This document shows positions 42,166 to 51,142 of a stretch of DNA of 64,000 nucleotides, one piece after another. The stretch is from NCBI GenBank assembly GCA_963707275.1, contig CAVPPH010000003.1, positions 372,001-436,000 on the forward strand. The letters run 5' to 3'. The notes under the pieces are model-generated. The model saw only the letters and a program-made list of their open reading frames with translations. It was not told the DNA's origin and searched no databases. The translations under genes and the position numbers were made by a program. Each line of letters opens with the position of its first letter. The first letter of the stretch is position 1. Origin of the DNA: JACKBK01 sp963707275. Lineage in GTDB: Bacteria > Chloroflexota > Anaerolineae > JAAEKA01.

Positions 42166-43626
42166 CTAGCCCTGCACGATCCCGCTGGCAGCAGCCGCCA
42201 GCGCTTCCCAAATGGTATCCAAATCAGCCTCTGTCGTCCGCCAGTTGCTGAAGGCAGCCCTGATCGCCGGTTTGCCGTCGAAAACCGTGGGCGTGACCAA
42301 GGTCTTTCCACCGTCGCGCACTGCCTCGATGAACCGCGGCGTGGTTTCAGGGCTGCGCAGGGCAAAGCATACGATGTTCAAGCGCACCGGCGCGAGCAGC
42401 TCGAAGGCGTTCGATTGCCGAATCCTCTCGCCCAATGCCCGCGCCAATTGGCAATCTCGTTCCACAATCTCGCGGTAGCCATCCGCGCCGTAGGCCATCA
42501 GTGCAAACCAGGCGGGAAGTGCACGCCATCGATGCGAGTTCTCCGGAGCGAGATGAATCGGCTCCGGATCGTCGAGGCTGCGCCCAAGATAGGCTGAGAC
42601 GTTGGAGAACACGTCCGCCTGAAGGTCACAATGCCGGGTGAACGCGACCGCCGAGTCATAGGGAACGTTGAGCCACTTGTGCAGATCAATGCAGATCGAA
42701 TCGGCAGCCATCCATCCTTCCAGAAGCGGACGCAGGTCGGGCGTCAGGCTGGCAAACCCACCGAACGCAGCATCGATGTGCAGGTAGAAGCCGTGAATAC
42801 GTTTCAGGTGAGCCAGTGCAGCAAAGTCGTCGAAGTCGCCTGTGTTAACCGTGCCGGCGCTGGCGATGACCACGCAGGGTCCGTCACATTCCACCAGCAT
42901 CTGTTCCAGCGCGCCCACGTCGATCGCTTCGCGGCCGGGCAACGCCGGAACCTCGCGCCACATGCGACGCCCCAGCCCCAGCATGGAGAGCGCCTTGGTT
43001 GAACTTGAGTGGGGCGTCGCCGAAAAGATCGCGATGTACGGCAGCGCCGCGACCCCTTCATTGCTGACGCGGACACCGCACGCTCGTCCTGCCCACTCGC
43101 GCGCAATCGCAAGCCCGACGAAGTTCGACATCGTTGCGCCGCTGACAAACGTGCCCCCGAACTCGTCGGGAAGGCCGAACAGGCTGCGCAGCATCGCAAC
43201 AGTGTGACGCTCGACCTGTAGCGCCGCCGAACCGTCAAGCTTCGAAACAGGGTTCTGGTCATACACAGTCGCCAGCCAGTCGCCGACGACCGCGGCGGGT
43301 GTCGCACCCCCGGTGACGAAACCCAAGTGACGCGGTCCTGCGCTTGCAGTCAGCAACGGCGCGACAGCGATGTTGAACAGCTGAAACGCAGCCTCAGCAC
43401 CGATCCCTCCGGTAGACAACTCGCTCAAAGCAAACGGACGTGGTTGAACTGCGACGGGACCGGAATCCAGACCACCATAGACGCTGGACGCACACGCGCT
43501 GACCGCTGCCAACAGTGCTGGCAGTCGATCGCGATCCTCTTCAAGCCGATGGTGCATCGTCGGTTCTGGAAATAGCGCTCTGGCCGATCGGTGCGCAGCC
43601 ACCGTGCCAGCCCGGGTCTTGATCAT
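42166..43626 (-). CDS. PLP-dependent group II decarboxylase family protein
   Basis: 486 residues. GGATPAAVVGDWLATVYDQN and SGATMSNFVGLAIAREW are typical of the group II (Dopa/tyrosine/glutamate) decarboxylases. HIDAAFGGFASL holds the PLP-contacting Asp, and SICIDLHKWLNVPYDSA the Schiff-base Lys. Substrate cannot be told from sequence by eye; amino-acid decarboxylation to an amine is the usual role. Start 43626 or ATG 43557. Lies antisense inside the glycan cluster and looks functionally unrelated to it. Confidence 0.85.
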   Translation of the reverse strand: MIKTRAGTVAAHRSARALFPEPTMHHRLEEDRDRLPALLAAVSACASSVYGGLDSGPVAVQPRPFALSELSTGGIGAEAAFQLFNIAVAPLLTASAGPRHLGFVTGGATPAAVVGDWLATVYDQNPVSKLDGSAALQVERHTVAMLRSLFGLPDEFGGTFVSGATMSNFVGLAIAREWAGRACGVRVSNEGVAALPYIAIFSATPHSSSTKALSMLGLGRRMWREVPALPGREAIDVGALEQMLVECDGPCVVIASAGTVNTGDFDDFAALAHLKRIHGFYLHIDAAFGGFASLTPDLRPLLEGWMAADSICIDLHKWLNVPYDSAVAFTRHCDLQADVFSNVSAYLGRSLDDPEPIHLAPENSHRWRALPAWFALMAYGADGYREIVERDCQLARALGERIRQSNAFELLAPVRLNIVCFALRSPETTPRFIEAVRDGGKTLVTPTVFDGKPAIRAAFSNWRTTEADLDTIWEALAAAASGIVQG

Positions 43627-43656
43627 TGCTGGTGTTCAACCGATCCTGGTGACTAC

Positions 43657-44412
43657 TCACTGTCCCTGATCGATCATCCCCAGTCGCGACTTGAGGGAAA
43701 AGCTCAGGATGTCGCGCATGTAGCGCCAGTAGATCATCTTCGAGTAGCCGCGCACGCGCGGATGCATGGTCATGGGAATCTCGGTGGCGCGTGCGCCGGT
43801 TTCCAGCATGCGCACTAAAAACACGGGGACGAAGATGAAGGATTTTTCCTGCCAGGGTACCGAGTCGGGATCAACCTTGAGGAATGTCTCGCTGGTGAAC
43901 GCCCGGTACGAGGTGGTAATCTCGGTGACATTCTTCAGACCCAGCGCGCTGCGCACTACCTGGTTGGCGCCAACGCTCAGCGCCTTGCGGTGCAGCGGCA
44001 TCTCGTTGACGCTGCCGTCCACGAAACGGGAGCCCACCACCACGTCGTAGCCTTCGTCGATTTTCTGCAGGAAATGGGGAATGTCGCCGGGATTGTGCTG
44101 GAAATCGGCGTCCATCTCGATCAGGACGTCCGCGCCCAGATCGTCGATGGCGTGCTGAAAGCCGCGGAACAGACCGATGCCGATGCCGCGCTCGTGAACG
44201 TCCAGCAAGTGGACGCGCGCGTTCTGCGCGACCAGCCCGTCCACGATCGCCAGGGTGCCGTCCTGTGAGTGGCTGTCAGCCACCAGCACGTGCAACTCGA
44301 AAGAACCGACGAGGTCCTGTTCAGCCAGCACCGCGTCGATCAGATCAGCAATGGTCTCGCGCTCGTCGTAAGTTGGGGTCACAACGACTACACGCCGGAT
44401 GTTCTTGTTCAT
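43657..44412 (-). CDS. GT2 polyprenyl-phosphate mannosyl/glucosyltransferase (DPM1-like)
   Basis: 251 residues, soluble. RRVVVVTPTYDERETIADLID, VLVADSHSQDGTLAI and IEMDADFQHNPGDIPHFL (DxD-type metal site) define the dolichol-phosphate mannose synthase group, and VVGSRFVDGS its acceptor loop. Members load a sugar from UDP/GDP-sugar onto a lipid phosphate, the donor used by GT-C enzymes such as the membrane proteins around it. No C-terminal membrane helices. Confidence 0.92.
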   Translation of the reverse strand: MNKNIRRVVVVTPTYDERETIADLIDAVLAEQDLVGSFELHVLVADSHSQDGTLAIVDGLVAQNARVHLLDVHERGIGIGLFRGFQHAIDDLGADVLIEMDADFQHNPGDIPHFLQKIDEGYDVVVGSRFVDGSVNEMPLHRKALSVGANQVVRSALGLKNVTEITTSYRAFTSETFLKVDPDSVPWQEKSFIFVPVFLVRMLETGARATEIPMTMHPRVRGYSKMIYWRYMRDILSFSLKSRLGMIDQGQ

Positions 44413-44604
44413 AGGGCCATCGTTTCGGCGGTCTTACCGCCTCCGAGATCGTATTCTACTCCAATCGCCAGGCACACGCAATGATTGGCCGGTAGTGACT
44501 GATGTGTAGCTGAGTGAGCGAGAAACCTCCCGGAGGTTGGACGGCGCAATCACCGGTAGGACGACGGGTTGGAGCCTACGGGAGTTTATGGTTGCTGATC
44601 TCAA

Positions 44605-44633
44605 TTGCCCGCAGGCAGGCGCTGTGGTACCAT
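44605..44633 (+). promoter_or_regulatory. promoter of ILEI-domain membrane protein operon
   Basis: TTGCCC, 17 bases, TACCAT, followed directly by the palindrome at 44641. Confidence 0.5.
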
Positions 44634-44640
44634 GCGCCGT

Positions 44641-44656
44641 TGTGATCATGATCACG
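44641..44656. promoter_or_regulatory. CRP/FNR-like palindrome TGTGATCATGATCACG
   Basis: Core GTGATCATGATCAC is a perfect palindrome with TGTGA-N6-TCAC spacing, as in CRP/FNR-family sites. Its place at the expected start point suggests repression. Confidence 0.5.
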
Positions 44657-44677
44657 CATTGAGGAAACCTGTACCTG

Positions 44678-47545
44678 ATGTCATCCCGTTCTTCCCGGTC
44701 GCACATGCGACGTTCGTACCTGTTGGTGCTGCTGCTGTTCGGCGGACTGGCGCTGGCGTTGACCTGGCCGCTGGTCACGCGGCTGACGACTCACGTCCCC
44801 GGCAGCGACACCTGGGCTTACGACGAATACACCTTTCTCTGGAACATCTGGTACTTCAAGTCCGCGCTAATCGACCAGCACATCAGCCCTCTCTTCACCG
44901 AATTGACCTTCTACCCGCTGGGCATGGGGCTGGTCATGTACACCTTCAACCTGATGGCCGCCGCTCTGGCCTTGCCCATCCATCTGGCCACCGGAAACGT
45001 CCCGCTCTCCAGCAACCTGGTCAACCTCGCCTCGTCCGTCCTCGGCGGCTTCGGCACCTACCTGCTCGTCCTTTACCTCCTGCGGGGACGAGCGCGACGA
45101 TCAGCCTCCGCGTTTCACGCCCCAGCTATCATCGCCGGCCTGATCTATGCCTTCGCGGCCAGCCGTTCGGTCTACCTGGCGCTGGGCCATTATATGATCG
45201 TCACGACGCAGTTCGTGCCCTTCTTCCTGCTCTACTTTATGCGCCTGCTGGACCGTGGACGCACCCGCGACGCGCTGCTGGCCGGCCTCTTCGCCGCGCT
45301 GAACCTGTTCACCGACATGCTGTTCGGCGTGCTGCTGGGATTGATGGCCGCGGTGCTGCTGCTGGACTGGTGGCTACAGCGTAGAAAGCAGCAGCAGGTA
45401 AACGCACCTACTGGCCGGTCACTGCTCGGCAAGCTGGTCATCATGGCCGCGCTCGCGGCGGTGATCAGCGCGCCGCTGCTGATCCCGACGCTGCGCGAAG
45501 GGTTCAGCGCCGACTATGCCGTCGAAGGCTGGGGCCACTCCGAAAAGCTCAGCGCGGACCTGGTAGGCATGGTGACGCCGACGGCGTTGCATCCGCTGTT
45601 CGGCGAAGACTGGGTGACTGCACTGCGCGATGTCGAAACCGGCGACAGCCCCTTTGCCGACATCAACACCGTCTTCATCGGCTGGGTCACGCTGGCGCTG
45701 GCCGTTCTGGGCGCATTTGTTGGCGGCCGGAGTAGCCGTGCCTGGACCGTTATCGCGCTGCTGGCCGGCGTGCTGGCGCTGGGACCCCTGCTTCAAATCA
45801 GCGGCCAGTCGCTGTTCGATCTGGATGGCCTGCAAGTCAACGTGCCGCTGCCGTACATCGTCCTCCACTACCTGCCCTTCATCAAAGGCTTCCGCGCGCC
45901 CAGCCGGTTCAGCATCGACCTGATGCAGGCGATGGCGGTGCTGGCGGGATTTGGGACGGCGTGGCTGCTGGGAAAGGTGGCAGGAGGAGGGGAAGAGAGG
46001 GAAAGGAAGGAAACAGGGGAAAAGAGGAACGGGGAATCAACTGTGTCCTCCCCACCCCCTACGCCCCACTCCCTACGCCCCAAGCTCGCTGCAGTTCTGG
46101 CCGTCCTGCTGGCCGCGGCGGTGATCTTTGAACACCTCGCGATTCCGCTGCCGCTGACCGACTCGCGCGTGCCCGAACCATACCGCGAGATCGCAGCGCA
46201 GCCGGGTGACTTTGCGTTGTTGCAACTGCCCATGGGCTGGCGCAACGGTTTTGGCGTCTTCGGCACGGAGGACACGCGGGTCGAGTGGTACCAGTCGGTG
46301 CACGAGCGGCCGATACTCAGCGGCAACACGTCGCGCAATCCAGCCTTCAAATTCGAGTATTTCGAACGCCTGCCGCTGCTGCAGGCCATCGCCGCCATCG
46401 AGGCTTACGGCCAGCCGGACGAGGCCACCGACGCGGCCGCTCGCGCCAGCGCGGCTGAGCTGATGGCGCTGTGGAACGTCGGCTACGTCGTGGTCAACCC
46501 GCCGGTCCCTGACCGCTACCCGTATGTGGATACCTGGCAGGCGACCCGCGATTACGTGCTGAACACCGTGCCGGTCGACCCGCAGCCGGTCTGGGACGCG
46601 GACGGCGTGCAGGTCTACGCAGTGCAGCAGCCGCCCGTGCCGTTCCCCTATGAACTGGACCTGGGTAGCAGCAACACCGACGCCTGGCGCGGCCCCGGCT
46701 GGAGCGTGGACGAAACCGACGTCGCTGGGGCCAGCGGCGTCTGGGCGACCGGCCGCGAGACCGAGGTCTTCCTGCCGTTGAGATTCGACGAGCCTCAGCC
46801 GATCCAGCTCGCGCTGCGTCTCCAGCCCTTCAGCTACGACGGCGCGCCACAGCAAACGATCCGCGCCGAGTTCAACGGCGTGGAACTGGGCCAGCAGACG
46901 CTGGCAGACGGCTGGCAGGAGATCACATTCGCTGTTCCGGCTGAGGCGACCCGGTCTGGGTTGAACCGTGTCATGCTGAATTTCGGCGACAGCGCCCGCC
47001 CGGTGGATGTCCTGACCGGTCAGGCGACCGTCGGCAGCACCGGCGTCCAGTCGCCTGTCGATGTCGAGATCAACAGCGGCGGCGCGGCCCAGGACATCGC
47101 CTTCATCACCGTCACGCCACCTGACGGTCAGCCGCAGGACGCCTCAGCGGGACGGCGCGGCTACAACCTGACTGCCATCGACCCGAAGAATGGCGGGATT
47201 CTGGACGTGCGCGGCTTCGACACCTGGGCCAACGAGTTCGAGGCTGAAGATATGGCTGCCTTTATCGAGGGCTTGCCAGACGGAACAATCGTCCTCGGCG
47301 CGGCGCGCGACGATGCCAGCCGTTTCCTGACCGACCGCGCTGTCGGTGCGCTGGCAAGCCTCGGCAGCGCGGTCGATCTGCGCACCAGTCCTGGCTACGG
47401 CCACGCGCTGATCGGCGTCAAGGGCGCGGCGCCCGGCACAGCGGCCGAAGCCAGCGGCGCCGACGGCGCGTACCTGCGGCTGACAGCCGACCGCCGTAGC
47501 CTGGCCGCGGCGGTAGACTGGATTCGCCTGGAGAGCGCCCCGTGA
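44678..47545 (+). CDS. polytopic membrane protein with extracytoplasmic C-terminal ILEI/FAM3-like domain
   Basis: 955 residues. About a dozen helices in residues 10-480, with acidic first loop GSDTWAYDEYTFLWNIWYF, as in YfhO/GT-C relatives. A Glu/Arg/Lys insert lies near 430-465. After the helices come a jelly-roll-like part (about 660-800) and, at about 825-925, RGYNLTAIDPKNGGILDVRG, FDTWANEFEAEDMAAFIEGL, PDGTIVLGAARDDASRFL and GYGHALIGVKG. This run fits the ILEI/PANDER (FAM3) domain also found in POMGNT1. The next gene starts inside its stop (GTGA). Likely a glycan-modifying enzyme. Confidence 0.82.
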   Translation: MSSRSSRSHMRRSYLLVLLLFGGLALALTWPLVTRLTTHVPGSDTWAYDEYTFLWNIWYFKSALIDQHISPLFTELTFYPLGMGLVMYTFNLMAAALALPIHLATGNVPLSSNLVNLASSVLGGFGTYLLVLYLLRGRARRSASAFHAPAIIAGLIYAFAASRSVYLALGHYMIVTTQFVPFFLLYFMRLLDRGRTRDALLAGLFAALNLFTDMLFGVLLGLMAAVLLLDWWLQRRKQQQVNAPTGRSLLGKLVIMAALAAVISAPLLIPTLREGFSADYAVEGWGHSEKLSADLVGMVTPTALHPLFGEDWVTALRDVETGDSPFADINTVFIGWVTLALAVLGAFVGGRSSRAWTVIALLAGVLALGPLLQISGQSLFDLDGLQVNVPLPYIVLHYLPFIKGFRAPSRFSIDLMQAMAVLAGFGTAWLLGKVAGGGEERERKETGEKRNGESTVSSPPPTPHSLRPKLAAVLAVLLAAAVIFEHLAIPLPLTDSRVPEPYREIAAQPGDFALLQLPMGWRNGFGVFGTEDTRVEWYQSVHERPILSGNTSRNPAFKFEYFERLPLLQAIAAIEAYGQPDEATDAAARASAAELMALWNVGYVVVNPPVPDRYPYVDTWQATRDYVLNTVPVDPQPVWDADGVQVYAVQQPPVPFPYELDLGSSNTDAWRGPGWSVDETDVAGASGVWATGRETEVFLPLRFDEPQPIQLALRLQPFSYDGAPQQTIRAEFNGVELGQQTLADGWQEITFAVPAEATRSGLNRVMLNFGDSARPVDVLTGQATVGSTGVQSPVDVEINSGGAAQDIAFITVTPPDGQPQDASAGRRGYNLTAIDPKNGGILDVRGFDTWANEFEAEDMAAFIEGLPDGTIVLGAARDDASRFLTDRAVGALASLGSAVDLRTSPGYGHALIGVKGAAPGTAAEASGADGAYLRLTADRRSLAAAVDWIRLESAP
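45970..46082 (+). repeat. in-frame polypurine/polypyrimidine insert
   Basis: GGAAGAGAGGGAAAGGAAGG-type purine part, then a C-rich CCCCAC/CCCTACGCC part. Encodes a charged then Ser/Pro-rich loop between two helices. Confidence 0.75.
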
Positions 47546-49551
47546 CGGAGAGCGGTTCCGTCAGTGCGGACCGGTCAGAGAAGGCCCACGACCGGCTGCT
47601 GGCGGGATGGGATGTTGGAACGGCGCTCGCCGCCGGATTGCTGACCGGTCTTGTCTACTGGCAGGGCGCGGCGCCGGGTGTGTTGCCAGGCGACAGCGGC
47701 GAGTTCCAGTTCGCGGCCTGGCTGGCCGGTCTGCCGCATCCTACCGGCTACCCGTTGTACATGCTGCTGGGCTGGGCGTGGTCGCACGGGCTGGCCGCGC
47801 TGGGACTGGCGTCGCCCGCGGCGGCAATGAACCTGCTGTCGGCCGCGCTGGGCGGGCTGGCCGTCGCGCTGGCGACGCTGTTTTTCCTCGCGCTGACGGA
47901 GACACTGACTGAGGGAAAAGTAACCACAAGCCGCTGGCTGCTACGAGGGGCAGCATTTGCCGCAGCGCTGCTCTTCGCGTTCACGCCAACTTTCTGGAGC
48001 CAGGCGCTGATCGCCGAGGTCTACACGCTGCACGCGATTCTGACTGCGGCGATCCTCTGGTTGGCGCTGCTGTGGCGCAAGGATCAGGCGTCACGGGAAG
48101 GTGTCAGCCCGTTGCTCTGGGCGCTGGCGCTGGTTGCCGGCCTGGGTCTCGCGCATCACCGCACGACCGTGCTGTTGTTACCGGTGCTGGTGGTGTTCTT
48201 CTGGGCTGTGGCCGGCGGTCGTTATTGGCGCAATCACTGGCGGGCCGCACTGGCAGCGGCCGGGTTGCTCCTCCTGCCACTTATTCTCTATCTATATGTG
48301 CCGCTGCGCGCCCAGCACAGCCCGTGGCTGACGCTGACGTGGCAGCCAGGCCAGCCGCTGGACCTGCTGGATCGATCGCCATCTGGACTGATGAACTACC
48401 TGCTGGGGCGAGGCTTTGCCGGCGAACTGCGCGGCCTGCAACACGCGCTGGCGCAGTCGCCTGCGCTGCCGGGTCGACTGGCCGGCGAGTTGACGTGGTT
48501 CGGCGTCGCGCTGGCCGCGACCGGCGCGCTGATCCTGGCGGCGCGGCGACGCTGGTGCGTGCTGTGGCTGACAGGCGCGGCCTTCGTCGCCTTCGTCGCC
48601 TTCAACCTGTTCTACGCCATCGGCGACATCGCGGTCTTCTACATCCCGGCGTACCTGCTGGCCTGCGGCTGGATCGCGATCACGATTGTCTGGCTGGCTG
48701 AGCTAGTGGCGCGCGTGCTGTCTGGCCGTGGGCAACTCGGCCGCTGGCTGCCCGCAGTGGTCGTGCTGGCCTTCATCGCCCTGCCGCTTCTCCTGTTCAC
48801 CAGCCAGGCCGCTGCTCAGAACCGCAGTCAGAACACGGCTGCTGCAGACTGGTGGACCGCGTTGCTGGCTGCCAATCCGCCCGCCGACGCGATCCTGCTG
48901 AGCAACGACCGTGACGAGCTGATGCCACTCTGGTATTTGCAGCAGGTTGACGGCGTCCGGCCCGATCTGGCGGGCGTTTTCCCGCGGCTGCTGGCGGACA
49001 CGGACTGGGCGAACATCGGCGGCGCGCTGGACAGTGCGCTGGCAACCGGCCGGCCGGTTGCCCTCATCAAGCCGATGCCCGGCCTGGAGATCAAAGCACG
49101 GCTGGGCGAAACGGACGCCAGCGGGCTGACGCCTGTGCTGGGTCCCGCGGTTACCGGTGAGCCAGCATTGCGCACAGACGCGCTGATTGGCGACTGGCTG
49201 CGGCTGCTTGGCTACGACATCCAGCCAGACGAGCCACAGCCGGACGATTTGCTGCGCGTCGATCTGTACTGGCAGCCAGATCAACCAGCGACTGCTGACG
49301 TCACCAGCTTCGTGCAATTGCTAACCGTGGAAGGCGAGAAAGTCGCCCAAAGCGACCACCAACCCGGCGGCGTCTACTACCCGTCCAGCCTGTGGCGACC
49401 TGGCGAAACGCTGCTGGACCGCCACGAGTTGACGATCCCGCCCAATGCCGCGCCGGGGCCGTATCGCCTGCTGGTTGGTTTGTACCGCCAAGTAAACGGC
49501 GAAACAGAGCCGGTGGGCCAGGCAATCTTCAACCTTGCCGCCGCAAATTGA
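47542..49551 (+). CDS. DUF2723 membrane protein (protein O-mannosyltransferase-like)
   Basis: 669 residues, start GTG 47542 overlapping the previous stop. GLVYWQGAAPGVLPGDSGEF places the conserved acidic residues after the first helix, and LPHPTGYPLYMLLGWAWSHG is the DUF2723 signature. About eleven helices follow. The tail has the shared beta-rich domain (SFVQLLTVEGEKVAQSDHQ, GPYRLLVGLY). DUF2723 proteins are related to O-mannosyltransferases; the acceptor here is unknown. Confidence 0.85.
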   Translation: MTESGSVSADRSEKAHDRLLAGWDVGTALAAGLLTGLVYWQGAAPGVLPGDSGEFQFAAWLAGLPHPTGYPLYMLLGWAWSHGLAALGLASPAAAMNLLSAALGGLAVALATLFFLALTETLTEGKVTTSRWLLRGAAFAAALLFAFTPTFWSQALIAEVYTLHAILTAAILWLALLWRKDQASREGVSPLLWALALVAGLGLAHHRTTVLLLPVLVVFFWAVAGGRYWRNHWRAALAAAGLLLLPLILYLYVPLRAQHSPWLTLTWQPGQPLDLLDRSPSGLMNYLLGRGFAGELRGLQHALAQSPALPGRLAGELTWFGVALAATGALILAARRRWCVLWLTGAAFVAFVAFNLFYAIGDIAVFYIPAYLLACGWIAITIVWLAELVARVLSGRGQLGRWLPAVVVLAFIALPLLLFTSQAAAQNRSQNTAAADWWTALLAANPPADAILLSNDRDELMPLWYLQQVDGVRPDLAGVFPRLLADTDWANIGGALDSALATGRPVALIKPMPGLEIKARLGETDASGLTPVLGPAVTGEPALRTDALIGDWLRLLGYDIQPDEPQPDDLLRVDLYWQPDQPATADVTSFVQLLTVEGEKVAQSDHQPGGVYYPSSLWRPGETLLDRHELTIPPNAAPGPYRLLVGLYRQVNGETEPVGQAIFNLAAAN

Positions 49552-49578
49552 TGATTGCCGACAGCGAAGCTCTTCACC

Positions 49579-49660
49579 GCTCTGGCCGGTCTTCTCGCTG
49601 CTCTGGCCGGTCTCTGACCGTGCCAGCGTCGAGTTGGCACGGTCGGAGACCGGCCAGAGC
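49579..49660. repeat. long hairpin of CTGGCCGGTCTC family
   Basis: Arms of 26 bases (GCTCTGGCCGGTCTCTGACC... and its inverse) pair with one wobble around a 9-base loop at 49600-49660; an extra half-copy precedes it. Lies between DUF2723 and moeA genes. Confidence 0.8.
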
Positions 49661-49713
49661 AAGGGGCGCGGTTGCGTTAGCCTCAACCGATCTCCTGTGT
49701 TACCATAGTTACC

Positions 49714-50997
49714 ATGCCTGAATTGTTCGACGTTCACACACCTCCCGACGCCTGGCGCAAGTTTGCGGCGTTGTTTCAGCCTTTGCCGCGCACGGAGCGA
49801 GTCGCCGTGGCTGATGCACTGGACCGGGTGCTGGCCGCGCCCCTGACCGCGCCGCACGACCTGCCCGGCTTTCCTCGCTCGACGGTGGACGGCTACGCGG
49901 TAGCCGCACAGGACACCTACGGCGCTTCGGACGGTCTGCCAGCGCTGCTGGACGTTGTCGGCGAGGTGGCGATGGGCGAGGCTGCCAGCGTGCGGCTGGA
50001 CGAGGCGCAGTGCGCGCTGGTCCACACCGGCGGCATGATCCCGCCCGACGCCGACGCGGTCGTGATGGTTGAGAACACCCAGCGAGTCGGCGCGACAGGC
50101 AGCCAACCAGCCACTCCTCCGGTTTCCCTTGTTTCCCCTTTTTCCCCCTTCTCCATTGAAATCTATCGCCCGGTCGCCGTTGGCCAGAACGTGATCCAGA
50201 TCGGCGAGGATGTGCGGCGCGGCGAGCCGGTGCTGCCGGCCGGCCACCAAATTCGCCCGCAGGATATCGGCGGGTTGCTCGCGCTGGGCATTGTCGAGAT
50301 CGACGCTGCAGTCGCGCCGCGGGTCGCCATCCTCTCACAGGGCGACGAGGTCGTGCCGCCGGAACAGACGCCCGGACCCGGCCAGGTGCGCGACATCAAC
50401 TCCTACACACTGGCCGCGTTGACCCGGCGAGCGGGCGGTGTACCAGTGATGTTCCCGGTGGTGCCCGACCGACTGGAGACGCTTCAAGACGCCGCGCGCC
50501 GCGCGCTGGACGAAAACGACCTGCTGGTGATGTCAGCCGGCAGCTCGGTCAGCTACCGCGACATGACCGCTCAGGTTATCCAGGGACTGGGCGATCCCGG
50601 GATTTTGGTGCACGGCGTCAGCGTCAAGCCCGGCAAGCCAACCATCCTGGCGTTATGCGGCGGCAAGCCGGTCTTCGGGCTGCCCGGCAACCCGGTCAGC
50701 GCGATGGTGATCTACGACCTGTTTGTCGCACCGGCCATCCGTCTGCTGCTGGGCGCGGCGCCAGCCGCGAAGACGCAGGTGCCAGCGCGACTGGCGCGCA
50801 ACGTGGCCAGCGCCACCGGCCGTGAGGACTACGTCCAGGTGCGGCTGGAAACGCGCGAGGGCGAGCGATGGGCCGTGCCCGTCTTCGGCAAGAGCAACCT
50901 GATCTACACGCTGATCCGCTCCGATGGCGTCATCCGCATCCCGCTGGACAGCAATGGCGTCGCCCAGGGGTCATGGGTGACGGTCGAGCTGCACTGA
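49714..50997 (+). CDS. moeA: molybdopterin molybdotransferase MoeA
   Basis: 427 residues. TVDGYAVAAQDTYG, HTGGMIPPDADAVVMVENTQ, GEDVRRGEPVL, SQGDEVVPPEQ, VKPGKPTILALCGGKPVFGL and PGNPVSAMVIYD are the MoeA landmarks in order; GxGDE-like SQGDE contains the catalytic Asp/Glu. It inserts molybdate into adenylated molybdopterin. An in-frame pyrimidine-rich insert (PVSLVSPFSPFS) sits after the first domain. Followed by a second, fused MoeA. Confidence 0.93.
   Translation: MPELFDVHTPPDAWRKFAALFQPLPRTERVAVADALDRVLAAPLTAPHDLPGFPRSTVDGYAVAAQDTYGASDGLPALLDVVGEVAMGEAASVRLDEAQCALVHTGGMIPPDADAVVMVENTQRVGATGSQPATPPVSLVSPFSPFSIEIYRPVAVGQNVIQIGEDVRRGEPVLPAGHQIRPQDIGGLLALGIVEIDAAVAPRVAILSQGDEVVPPEQTPGPGQVRDINSYTLAALTRRAGGVPVMFPVVPDRLETLQDAARRALDENDLLVMSAGSSVSYRDMTAQVIQGLGDPGILVHGVSVKPGKPTILALCGGKPVFGLPGNPVSAMVIYDLFVAPAIRLLLGAAPAAKTQVPARLARNVASATGREDYVQVRLETREGERWAVPVFGKSNLIYTLIRSDGVIRIPLDSNGVAQGSWVTVELH
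50113..50156 (+). repeat. in-frame polypyrimidine insert in moeA
   Basis: Sense strand TTTCCC units: the same family in the opposite orientation, encoding Ser/Pro/Phe/Val instead of Glu/Arg/Lys. Confidence 0.7.
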
Positions 50998-51004
50998 TTT
51001 TCTG

Positions 51005-51130
51005 CTCGTACTCGTCCTCTTACTCCTACTCGTACTCGAATCGCCCGTGATCCCCCGTGCTCTGGCTGGTCTCCGACCGAGCCAGCACCGGACGAGTAAG
51101 AGTACGAGGACGAGTAGGAGTACGAGACCG
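51005..51130. repeat. nested hairpin: GTACGAG arms around a CTGGCTGGTCTCC element
   Basis: Outer arms of CTCGTACTCGTCCTC and GAGTACGAGGACGAG units (as at 21663-21752) enclose a CTGGCTGGTCTCCGACC copy (51058-51088; family of 34002 and 49579). Fills the gap before the second moeA. Confidence 0.8.
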
Positions 51131-51142
51131 AAACGGTAAGAC

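Noticed and set aside
51005..51130. CRISPR repeat or integron attC site
   Set aside because: It is one palindromic hairpin with a nested repeat; no array, no integrase and no attC core sites.
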